DNA of 5,446 nucleotides from NCBI GenBank assembly GCA_035513175.1, contig DATKCN010000247.1, positions 1 through 5,446 of the forward strand, read 5' to 3'. This stretch comes from DATKCN01 sp035513175 (GTDB lineage: Bacteria > Chloroflexota > Chloroflexia > Thermomicrobiales > CFX8). A model generated the notes under the pieces. It was not told where the DNA came from. It worked only from the letters and a program-made list of their open reading frames with translations, and made no database searches. How positions within the stretch are numbered: the stretch's first letter is position 1; every line of letters starts with the position of its first letter. Made by a program: the position numbers and the translations under genes. Shown piece after piece: positions 1 through 5,148 of the stretch.

Positions 1-157
1 GCGTGGGGTCTGCCCTCTCTCGCGCCCGCGCCGCGTGTGGTCTGCCTCCGTGCGGCCGGGTCCGGGGCGGGCCCGCGGCCCCCCCCCCCCGGCCCCCCGG
101 GCCGCCCCCCCCCCCCCCCCCCGACTCTCTGTCGTGGCCCCGTGTCCAGGTGAGGTG
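1..157. repeat. low-complexity C-rich edge sequence
   Basis: This edge stretch is almost entirely G and C. It contains runs of 12 C (79-90), 6 C (93-98) and 18 C (105-122). Near the start, two similar words (around 1-14 and 34-47, both ending GGTCTGCC) recur. An open frame passes through it into the downstream gene, but the encoded stretch is a Pro/Arg/Ala-rich translation of homopolymers with no protein-like character. I see no promoter here. It may be genuine low-complexity DNA, but homopolymer runs of this length at a contig edge are also typical of assembly or sequencing error. Confidence 0.7.
148..155 (+). promoter_or_regulatory. ribosome binding site of the selenoprotein B-like gene
   Basis: AGGTGAGG lies just before the ATG at 158; the AGGTG part sits 5 nt from the start codon. 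It supports starting the protein at 158 rather than at the further-upstream ATG at 35, which would add only homopolymer-derived residues. The alternative ATG at 203 would remove the residues IPY that I recall as part of the conserved beginning of the family. Confidence 0.55.
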
Positions 158-1072
158 ATGCTGGTGTCGACAGGTGCGAGAGACGATGCCTCTATTCCCT
201 ATATGGAACGCACCCGCGAGTACTACCTCGCGCTCGGCTATGGCAATCCCTACCGCTGGGCGCGCTACGACGAGGCGCCGTTTGCACCGCTCACAAAGCC
301 GCTGGGAGCGTCGCGTCTGGCGCTGATCACGACGGCTGCTCCCCAGCGGCCGGATGCGGGCGACCAGGGACCGGGTGCGAAGCTCAACGCCGCCTCGAAG
401 TTCTACCGGGTTTACTCCGTGCCGGTCGATACCCCGCCGGATCTGCGCATTGCCCATGTGTCCTACGACCGTGTCCACACCGCCGCGCGCGATCCGAACA
501 CCTGGTTGCCGCTCGCGCGGCTCAGGGAGGCGGTCGCGGTCGGGCGGGTTGGCGCGCTCACGGCCCGCATCCATGGCGCGCCGACCAATCGCAGCCAGCG
601 GACGACGGTCGAGCGGGATGCTCCCGAACTGCTCCAGCGCTGCCGGGAGGACGGCGCCGACGTCGTCCTGCTCGTGCCCACCTGACCCGTCTGCCATCAG
701 ACCGTGAGTCTGGTCGCTCGCCACCTTGAGGCCGCGGGCATTCCAACGGTCATCATGGGTTGCGCGCTGGATATCGTCGAGCATTGTGGTGTTCCACGCT
801 TCGTCTTCAGCGACTTTCCGCTCGGCAACTCGGCCGGCCGGCCGTTCGATGTGGAGTCGCAGGTCGCCACCCTCGAGCTTGCGCTGCGCCTTCTGGAGAC
901 GGCGGCCGCGCCCCGCGCGACGGTTCGATCGCTGCAACGCTGGAGCGATGACGCGTCGTGGAAACGTGACTACTGCAATGTCGACCGTCTGACGCCTGAC
1001 GACATCGCCGCGTTGCGCAAGGAGTTCGACACCGCCAAGGACGCGATCAAGCGGCTGCCCGAGCGCGCGTGA
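158..1072 (+). CDS. selenoprotein B-like (glycine/sarcosine/betaine/D-proline reductase family), in-frame TGA read as selenocysteine
   Basis: The gene encodes 304 residues if TGA 683-685 is decoded as selenocysteine (residue 176). The halves on either side of the TGA lie in one frame and form one family-like protein. The N-terminal half has the segments YMERTREYY, NPYRWARYDE, LALITTAAP, HGAPTNRSQR and EDGADVVLLVP. The C-terminal half has CHQTVSLVARHLEAAGIPT, VEHCGVPRF, FPLGNSAGRP and a closing helix. At the junction the protein reads T-U-P-V-C-H-Q-T, a U-x-x-C motif (U176, C179). From memory, stand-alone relatives carry Cys here in the same context, and GrdB and PrdB carry catalytic Sec in a comparable place. 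GrdB/PrdB use Sec for reductive cleavage of glycine, betaine, sarcosine or D-proline, but stand-alone members have no settled substrate and no other reductase subunit is encoded here. It is probably a soluble cytoplasmic redox protein; the motif suggests thiol/selenol chemistry (inference). A one-base nonsense mutation or sequencing error (TGC to TGA) is the main alternative. Confidence 0.8.
696..714 (+). promoter_or_regulatory. candidate bacterial SECIS hairpin
   Basis: ATCAGAC (696-702) pairs with GTCTGGT (708-714) to form a 7-bp stem, including one T-G wobble, with the 5-nt loop CGTGA. The loop begins 17 nt after the TGA at 683-685 and has G in its second position followed by T. As I recall the bacterial SECIS rules (apical loop of 3-14 nt, G among the first two loop bases, 16-37 nt between UGA and loop), it fits. 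In the mRNA this would recruit SelB with Sec-tRNA. The region also encodes conserved protein residues, and a weaker alternative hairpin (GTCTG 689-693 with CAGAC 698-702) competes, so folding and comparison are needed. Confidence 0.5.
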
Positions 1073-1191
1073 TCGAGCGCATCTGCGCGGCAGGCTACGA
1101 TCGATTACGGTCAATCCGTTTGCAGGTGACGCGCTACCTGGAGGCGCATGCCGCCGCCGGGCTGCCAGTCATGGCCGACGTGCGAGGGTGA
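1069..1191 (+). CDS. small ORF translationally coupled to the selenoprotein gene, function unknown
   Basis: A GTG at 1069 overlaps the TGA stop of the preceding gene as GTGA, a usual arrangement for translational coupling, and opens a 40-residue frame ending at TGA 1189-1191. The product begins VIERICAAGYDRLR and continues QVTRYLEAHAAAGLP to end in ADVRG. It is helix-prone and charged, with no membrane segment or signal peptide and a single Cys. Third codon positions are mostly G or C, in line with real genes in this DNA, though one TTA codon is present. I do not recognise the family. If real, it is the second gene of a two-gene transcript ending at the hairpin 45 nt downstream. It could instead be a chance frame or the start of a decayed longer gene. 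Confidence 0.4.
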   Translation: MIERICAAGYDRLRSIRLQVTRYLEAHAAAGLPVMADVRG

Positions 1192-1236
1192 TGACCCGCG
1201 TCAGTGAGGTCGTCTCGTCGCCTCTGATTCGCAACG

Positions 1237-1292
1237 ACGAGTCAGGACGATGCCGCCGGCGTAAATCCGCCAGCGGCGCGGTCCTGACTCGT
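1237..1292. terminator. long two-tier hairpin between convergent genes, possible bidirectional terminator
   Basis: ACGAGTCAGGAC (1237-1248) and GTCCTGACTCGT (1281-1292) are perfect 12-nt inverted arms. Inside, GCCGC (1252-1256) pairs with GCGGC (1273-1277) and, after one C/A mismatch, GGCG (1258-1261) pairs with CGCC (1268-1271) around the loop TAAATC. The structure lies between the plus-strand selenoprotein unit and the stop of the minus-strand gene at 1303, so it may end transcripts from both sides. Neither strand shows a T-run after the stem, so it is not a textbook intrinsic terminator. An RNA-stabilising structure or a protein-binding site is also possible. Confidence 0.55.
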
Positions 1293-1302
1293 GCGCGAGC
1301 GG

Positions 1303-1776
1303 TCAGCGCGGGACTCGCTGCTCCGGGTCGCCCGCGAGCAGCTGCCTTTGCCCGGTCGCCCAGGCTTCGTCGAGCGTGATCTGCCGCATTTGGCTGTGCC
1401 GATGGGTCGTGGCTTTCGCGACCAGTGACGTTTCCAGCGCCCATGCCTCATCGGACCTCGTCTGCGCCATGCTGGACTGCATGTGATCCACCTGCGCGCC
1501 GGCCAGACCGGCTTCGAGCGCGAACAACGCGTCGGAGGTTACCTGCCGGGCGCCGGCCTGGGCATTAGCCTGCTGCGCTTCGAGCGCGAACGGCGCGTTC
1601 GAGGTGGTCGATGGCGCGCTGACCGTGGCCGGCTCGGCGCGGTCGATCAGCGGCCAGCGGTCCGTGCCGGCAATTGTTGCCGCGCCCACCAGCAGGCTGC
1701 CGATCAGCCCCAGCGCGACGGCGGCGCGTGAGATCGGTCCCAGGGAGAGCGGTCGGGTCGTCTGTGTCGTCTGCAT
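1303..1776 (-). CDS. membrane-anchored protein with four degenerate internal repeats, function unknown
   Basis: The 157-residue product has a basic N-terminus, one hydrophobic segment at about residues 18-37 (AAVALGLIGSLLVGAATIAG) that could be an uncleaved anchor or a signal peptide, and an Ala/Gln/Ser/Thr-rich remainder presumably outside the membrane. Four copies of a short motif follow at residues 58, 80, 107 and 134: TSNAPFALEA, TSDALFALEA, RSDEAWALET and TLDEAWATG. Spacings are 22, 27 and 27 residues, with a consensus near T-S-D-x-x-(F/W)-A-L-E-A. The first two copies also share an exact 15-nt DNA word (1577-1591 and 1511-1525), pointing to internal duplication. The start is well supported: AAGGAGG (plus positions 1783-1789) lies 6 nt before the ATG. 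I do not recognise the family. An upstream block shared with the gene at 2293-2502 suggests co-regulation. Confidence 0.75.
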   Translation of the reverse strand: MQTTQTTRPLSLGPISRAAVALGLIGSLLVGAATIAGTDRWPLIDRAEPATVSAPSTTSNAPFALEAQQANAQAGARQVTSDALFALEAGLAGAQVDHMQSSMAQTRSDEAWALETSLVAKATTHRHSQMRQITLDEAWATGQRQLLAGDPEQRVPR

Positions 1777-1782
1777 CTCGTG

Positions 1783-1789
1783 CCTCCTT
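1783..1789 (-). promoter_or_regulatory. strong ribosome binding site of the repeat-containing membrane protein gene
   Basis: Reading the minus strand, AAGGAGG sits 6 nt before the ATG at 1776. This near-perfect Shine-Dalgarno sequence fixes the start and argues the gene is actively translated. The gene at 2293-2502 has an AAGGAG at the same 6-nt spacing. Confidence 0.8.
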
Positions 1790-1842
1790 CAGCGCTGCTG
1801 TGTGCAATTCGATAGCTGTGGGACATCCATCAACCACGGTCA

Positions 1843-1924
1843 CAGCATGCGTCCGGGAGGGAACGCGCACATCGTCGGGAACTTCTAATCCGGTCAGGCA
1901 GCCCACTGATAATTGCGTACTACT
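1843..1924 (-). promoter_or_regulatory. upstream regulatory block, copy 1 (shared with 2564-2641)
   Basis: On the plus strand the block has CAGCATGC (1843-1850), a 16-nt spacer, GCACATCGTCGGGAACT (1867-1883), and, 34 nt further, TACTAC (1918-1923). The same words in the same order, with an identical 16-nt spacer between the first two, occur at 2564-2641. Both copies lie about 60-150 nt upstream of minus-strand genes for exported small proteins. The TACTAC site here has only a degenerate partner (within CACTGATA), whereas in the other copy it is a perfect palindrome. It is most likely a promoter/operator region. I cannot place convincing -35 and -10 boxes, which would suit an activator-dependent or non-housekeeping sigma promoter (inference). 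Confidence 0.55.
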
Positions 1925-1937
1925 GCCGACGCGGGGC

Positions 1938-2057
1938 ATGGGGGAGATACCGCAACGATCAGGGCCTCTGCTCTCGCGCCGGGCAACGATATGCGCGCCC
2001 GGCGACGAGTGGATCGTGGCCGAACGCGTGCGGGGGCTCGCGACGCGTCACGCATGA
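1938..2057 (+). CDS. possible mini-ORF, paralogue of the one at 5149-5262
   Basis: ATG 1938 opens a 39-residue frame ending at TGA 2055-2057. Its last residues, APGDEWIVAERVRGLATRHA, align without gaps to the end of the ORF at 5149-5262 (AAGDERIVAARVCEVVTRNL), with A, GDE, IVA, RV and TR shared and the stop at the same distance. The DNA at 2001-2020 matches 5206-5225 at 19 of 20 positions. No good ribosome binding site precedes the ATG. An 8-bp GC hairpin (CGCCGGGC 1977-1984 with GCCCGGCG 1997-2004) lies inside it. It may be a true small gene, the remnant tail of a larger decayed gene, or a repeated non-coding element that happens to be open. Confidence 0.25.
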   Translation: MGEIPQRSGPLLSRRATICAPGDEWIVAERVRGLATRHA

Positions 2058-2233
2058 GACGAGTTCCGTGCGGAGGCGTGTGCGACTCCCGGCTTCCTGG
2101 GCTTTTGGGAAAGCCTGAGCCCATGGCCGGCGGTTGCGGATGCCACGGTAAGCGTATCCGCGAGCGGAGGTTGAGTCGTCTTTGGACGGTGGGTCGTCGG
2201 GAGGACAACGTGTCGGAGACGGTCACGACGCGA
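2058..2233. other. structured intergenic DNA, no convincing gene
   Basis: No gene is convincing here, but several inverted repeats are. GGCTTT (2100-2105) and AAAGCC (2110-2115) make a 6-bp stem with a 4-nt loop, and GCGGAT and ATCCGC pair around about 2135-2162. On the plus strand GGGAGG (2199-2204) stands 5 nt before GTG 2210, opening a 16-residue frame that ends at TAA 2258-2260 within the loop of the next hairpin. This could be a small structured RNA or a leader on either strand. I tested it by eye against cyclic-di-GMP and cobalamin riboswitch cores and found no adequate match. Confidence 0.3.
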
Positions 2234-2275
2234 CAGACGCAGACCGCCCTGTTGCTTTAAGGCGGCCTGCGTCTG
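2234..2275. terminator. hairpin downstream of the secreted small protein gene
   Basis: CAGACGCAG (2234-2242) pairs with CTGCGTCTG (2267-2275). After one A/C mismatch, CCGCC (2244-2248) pairs with GGCGG (2261-2265), leaving a 12-nt loop. The stem lies 18 nt beyond the minus-strand stop at 2293. On the plus strand it is followed by CATATTT, a weak T-rich tail, so it may end a plus-strand transcript better than a minus-strand one. A terminator is the simplest reading. Confidence 0.55.
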
Positions 2276-2292
2276 CATATTTCGGGTTCGTC

Positions 2293-2502
2293 CTAGCGGG
2301 GGAGGACTCGATCGCCCTGGATGGCATACCATGCCGTGCAGACACCGTCTGCCGCGGCGATTGCGTCGTCCTCGTGCTGCAATTCGTGGCCTGGCACCCC
2401 CGCCACCACTGATTGCGGGTCCGCTCCCGCCGCGCTGCCCGACATCGTCCCCGCGACAAACAGACCCGCCACCAGGGCCAGGGTCACTACCATCCGACGC
2501 AT
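2293..2502 (-). CDS. small secreted protein, function unknown
   Basis: The 69-residue product starts MRRMVVTLALVAGLFVAG, a clear Sec-type signal peptide with a basic N-region and hydrophobic core. An A-G-A site predicts cleavage after about residue 27. The mature part would be about 42 residues, mildly acidic in the middle (HELQHEDDAIAAADG), with a single Cys in DGVCTAWYAIQGD and a basic C-terminal end (VLPR). AAGGAG (plus positions 2509-2514) lies 6 nt before the ATG, so the start is firm. The gene follows the large regulator gene on the same strand with a 173-nt gap that contains its own upstream block, so it is probably transcribed separately. I do not recognise the family; a small exported effector, a signalling peptide precursor or an envelope protein all remain possible. 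Confidence 0.7.
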   Translation of the reverse strand: MRRMVVTLALVAGLFVAGTMSGSAAGADPQSVVAGVPGHELQHEDDAIAAADGVCTAWYAIQGDRVLPR

Positions 2503-2563
2503 GGCGCTCTCCTTATCCTCTTGCCCGTGAGCGTCGCCGCATGGCGCTCGCTTGATCTGCTGG

Positions 2564-2641
2564 CAGCATGCGCCTCGAACGAGACGAGCACATCGTCGGG
2601 AACTACTATCCAGATCATCCGGGCGGGTAGTAATGTACTAC
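2564..2641 (-). promoter_or_regulatory. upstream regulatory block, copy 2, with 15-nt palindrome
   Basis: On the plus strand: CAGCATGC (2564-2571), a 16-nt spacer, GCACATCGTCGGGAACT (2588-2604), then the perfect inverted repeat GTAGTA-ATG-TACTAC (2627-2641). It matches the block at 1843-1924. The dyad is of a size suited to a dimeric helix-turn-helix regulator. If CTACTA (2603-2608; TAGTAG on the minus strand) were the -10 box, the dyad centre would fall near -38, close to the place of a class II activator site; this is inference. The block sits between the regulator gene and the small secreted protein gene. Confidence 0.6.
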
Positions 2642-2675
2642 TAGAGAAGGAGCCGAAGTGGGTTGGAACCAGCGC

Positions 2676-5009
2676 TCAGGCCACGCCCCGGCGAACTGCC
2701 CACGTGGCGATGGCGGTGCGCGACTCCAGGCCGAGCTTGTTCATGACGTTAGCCACGTGGTTGATGACCGTGCGCTGGCTGATGCCGAGGACCAGAGCGA
2801 TCTCCTGGTTGGATTGGCCCTCGACCAGCAGGCGCACGACCTCAAGCTCGCGCGGCGACAGGGGGCGTGTCGACAGTTCCGGAGGAGCCAGCGCCGCACT
2901 GTTTGGGCTGGATGGATCGCCGGTTCCGGCAGTCAGGGCCTCGGCGATCGCGTCGGCCATCGACAGCGCCTGGCCGGCTTCCCAGGCGGCCTGATAGGCG
3001 CGATCGTCCAGCACGGCGTGCAACTGCTCTATCACTGCCTGGACGTAGCGGTCGCAACAGTCCCGCCGGATACGCGCGCCGACCGCGCGGTGTACCATGC
3101 GGGCAGCCGCGAACAAGCGGGCGGCCCGCTCGGCCTCGCCATGCCACACGCTCAGCTCGCCTGCCGACTCCAACGCCCTGCCGATACCCAACTTGTGGCC
3201 CAGATCGTCGAGCAGCGCGAGGCTCTCGCGGTTCAACTCGCCAGCGCGGGACAGATCGCCGCGCTCCGCCAGCCTCGACGCGAGCGCCGTCATGGCAAGC
3301 GCGGTCGCGTCTTTGATGCCGACGGCTTGACAGGCAGCAATGCCCTCGTTCAGCCACGCAATGGCCTGCTCGACGTCGCAGGTAATCAGCGAGAGGTACT
3401 CAAGTGAGCGGGACATGTGCAACGGATCGCCGATCTTTCGCCCGGTCTCGACCGCCTGTTGAAACGTAGCGACCGCGCGTTCCGTATCTCCGCGAAACAG
3501 CAACGACACTCCCATTGAAAAGAGCAGCGATGAAACCTTGCTCACATCTCCGATCTCATCGCTCAGGGCGAGGCCCTCCGTGGCCGACGCGATCGCGCGG
3601 TCATTATCGCTCTTCCAGGACGCCATTCGGGCGGCTGAACCGAGCGCCCCGATCCTGGCTCGCTTGTGGCTCTGGGCGTCTGGAAGCTCCAGCGCGGCTT
3701 CGGTCTGGGCCAACCCCTCGCTCAGATAGCCGTAGGCGTTCCAGTACGGCAGGAGCTCGCCGGTGATCTGCTGCGCGCGTTCGGCGTCACGACGCTCGCC
3801 CAGATGGGCCAGCGCCACGCGGATGTTGTCATGCTCCTGATCGAGCCGACGCAACCACTCGGCCAGATCCGGACCGTAGAGTTTCGGACCGGCTTCCTCG
3901 ACCAGCGCCATGACAAAGTCGGCGTGCCGGTCCTGCATGGCCTCGTGCTCGCCAGACCTGACGAGCTCCTCCCAGGCGAACTCGCGGATCGTCTCCAATA
4001 TCGTGAATCGCGTCGAGCCCCGCGGCTGTTCGACATGCTGCACGAGACTATGCTCGATGAGCGTGATGAGCCTGGCAAGCACGTCGGCTTCGCCGACAGC
4101 GACCGCTTCGGCCGCCTCCAATGTCCAGCCTCCGGCGAAGACCGCAAGCCGGCGAAACAGCTGCTGCTCGCCCGTTGGCAGCAGGTCATAGCTCCAGGCG
4201 ATTGCGTCCCGTAACGTGTGGTGGCGTTCGGCCGCGTCGCGGGCTCCACCTGTCAGCAGCAGCAGGCTGTGCGTGAGCCGCGCGAGCAGATCGTTGGGCG
4301 ACAACACCCGCACCCGCGCGGCCGCAAGCTCGATGGCGAGCGGCAGCCCATCCACACGGGCACAGATCTCCGTCACGGCGCCCACGTTCGCCTCGGTCAG
4401 CTCAAAGTCCGACCTGACCTCTCGGGCACGGGTGACGAAAAGCTCCACAGCCGCGTGTTGCCCCGTCCCGGGCGGCGGTAATTGACCCGTGCGCGGCACC
4501 GGCAGTGGGCGGATCAGGTACTCCCGTTCGCCATAGATCCGCAGCGGAGTGCGACTCGTCGCCAGCACCTTAAGTGCGGGGCACGCCGCCAGCAGTGACG
4601 CGACATCGGGCGCCGCTGCCACGACGTGCTCGACGTTGTCCAGAAGCAGCAGCACGTCATGACCAGCAAGCGATGCCCGCAGCCGTTCGTCGACCGATTG
4701 ATGAGCGGACTCCTGCACGTCGAGCGCCTTGGCGATCGCGGGCAGCACCAGCGCTGGATTGCTGATCGGCGCGAGAGCGACGAAGTAGGCGGCGCCCGCA
4801 ACGCTGGCCGCGAGCTCGGAGGCGATCTGCATGGCCAGCCGAGTCTTTCCGACGCCGCCGGGACCAGTCAGGGTCAATAGCTGGACGTCGCCGCGCGTCA
4901 ACAGCTCCCGGATAGCGGCGACCTCGTGCGTCCGGCCGATCAGAGGCGTGCGCGGGATCGGCATGGCGCCGTGATATGGTTGACGGTCGGAGAGCGGAAC
5001 CGTGGGCAT
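2676..5009 (-). CDS. LuxR-family transcriptional regulator with NTPase (NB-ARC/AfsR-like) and TPR-like region
   Basis: The 777-residue protein reads as a signal-integrating regulator. Residues about 23-300 form the ATPase: PLIGR lead-in, Walker A GPGGVGKTR (49-57), Walker B VLLLLDN (119-125), sensor TSR (151-153) and GLPLA (221-225) followed by IELAAARVRVLSP. Residues about 300-700 are an Ala/Leu/Arg-rich helical repeat array resembling tetratricopeptide repeats, likely the ligand or partner sensing part. Residues 717-777 are a complete LuxR/GerE-type helix-turn-helix (LSPRELEVVRLLVEGQSNQEIA, then ISQRTVINHVANVMNKLG). No BTAD, kinase or receiver domain is present. Nucleotide-dependent switching and oligomerisation are known for this general class; the signal and targets here are unknown. 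The ATG at 5009 fits a weak AAGGG 8 nt upstream and a promoter at 5055-5083; Met16 (plus 4964) is an alternative. It may control the two small genes downstream, which share a dyad-containing block. Confidence 0.92.
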   Translation of the reverse strand: MPTVPLSDRQPYHGAMPIPRTPLIGRTHEVAAIRELLTRGDVQLLTLTGPGGVGKTRLAMQIASELAASVAGAAYFVALAPISNPALVLPAIAKALDVQESAHQSVDERLRASLAGHDVLLLLDNVEHVVAAAPDVASLLAACPALKVLATSRTPLRIYGEREYLIRPLPVPRTGQLPPPGTGQHAAVELFVTRAREVRSDFELTEANVGAVTEICARVDGLPLAIELAAARVRVLSPNDLLARLTHSLLLLTGGARDAAERHHTLRDAIAWSYDLLPTGEQQLFRRLAVFAGGWTLEAAEAVAVGEADVLARLITLIEHSLVQHVEQPRGSTRFTILETIREFAWEELVRSGEHEAMQDRHADFVMALVEEAGPKLYGPDLAEWLRRLDQEHDNIRVALAHLGERRDAERAQQITGELLPYWNAYGYLSEGLAQTEAALELPDAQSHKRARIGALGSAARMASWKSDNDRAIASATEGLALSDEIGDVSKVSSLLFSMGVSLLFRGDTERAVATFQQAVETGRKIGDPLHMSRSLEYLSLITCDVEQAIAWLNEGIAACQAVGIKDATALAMTALASRLAERGDLSRAGELNRESLALLDDLGHKLGIGRALESAGELSVWHGEAERAARLFAAARMVHRAVGARIRRDCCDRYVQAVIEQLHAVLDDRAYQAAWEAGQALSMADAIAEALTAGTGDPSSPNSAALAPPELSTRPLSPRELEVVRLLVEGQSNQEIALVLGISQRTVINHVANVMNKLGLESRTAIATWAVRRGVA

Positions 5010-5054
5010 TGCGCCAACCCTTGCCGAATCGCTTTCCTGTCTCCGTATTGCGAC

Positions 5055-5083
5055 ATGATGACGGCATCACAGGTCCACGTCAA
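5055..5083 (-). promoter_or_regulatory. predicted housekeeping-type promoter of the LuxR-family regulator
   Basis: Reading the minus strand, TTGACG (plus 5083-5078) is followed after exactly 17 nt by CATCAT (plus 5060-5055). The first matches TTGACA at 5 of 6 and the second TATAAT at 4 of 6 positions. Transcription would begin near 5048, giving a leader of about 38 nt before the ATG at 5009. No palindrome like the one at 2627-2641 is seen here. Confidence 0.45.
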
Positions 5084-5148
5084 CCGCCGAGATGCGACCG
5101 CGTTGCCGCGTTGCCGCGCTGCGCGGGTGTGTTCCGTCAATTGTCGTC

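Larger units (their letters stand above)
1777..1937. other. upstream intergenic region of the repeat-protein gene
   Basis: This is the first part of a stretch of about 515 nt between the start at 1776 and the stop at 2293. It holds the ribosome binding site and copy 1 of the shared regulatory block. I could not find a convincing -35/-10 pair on the minus strand: TTGATG near 1826-1831 has TATCGA only 13 nt away, too close for a standard promoter. No RNA gene is seen. Confidence 0.4.

Noticed and set aside
35..157. N-terminal extension of the selenoprotein B-like gene from the ATG at 35
   Set aside because: It translates C-homopolymer DNA into Pro/Arg/Ala-rich sequence unlike the family, and a ribosome binding site precedes ATG 158.
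683..685. Reading the TGA as a genuine stop, or the gene as a pseudogene
   Set aside because: The codon coincides with the redox Cys position, the downstream 128 codons are intact and family-like, and a SECIS-like hairpin follows. It is kept as the main alternative, since a single-base error cannot be excluded from sequence alone.
1565..1939. Minus-strand open frame of 124 codons overlapping the repeat-protein gene
   Set aside because: It shares DNA with the 157-residue gene, which has a strong ribosome binding site, a hydrophobic anchor and coherent repeats; this frame has none of these.
2070..2165. Cyclic-di-GMP-I or cobalamin riboswitch on the plus strand
   Set aside because: Fragments such as AAAGCC followed by GCCGGCGGTTGC, and CCACGGTAAGCG, look similar to conserved cores, but the 5' core (GGCAAACC-like) and other required elements are missing, and no plus-strand gene follows.
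2598..2641. Plus-strand ECF-sigma-type promoter suggested by GGGAAC in the shared block
   Set aside because: GGGAAC resembles an ECF -35 box, but no consistent -10 element occurs at the right distance in both copies, and the transcript from 2598 would run antisense into the regulator gene.
2658..3407. Long plus-strand open frame of 249 codons
   Set aside because: It is antisense to the LuxR-family regulator, whose minus-strand frame has unmistakable ATPase and helix-turn-helix motifs; long opposite frames are common in GC-rich genes.
5099..5115. Tandem GCGTTGCC repeat
   Set aside because: Only two short copies in GC-rich DNA; no sign of a larger array or function.
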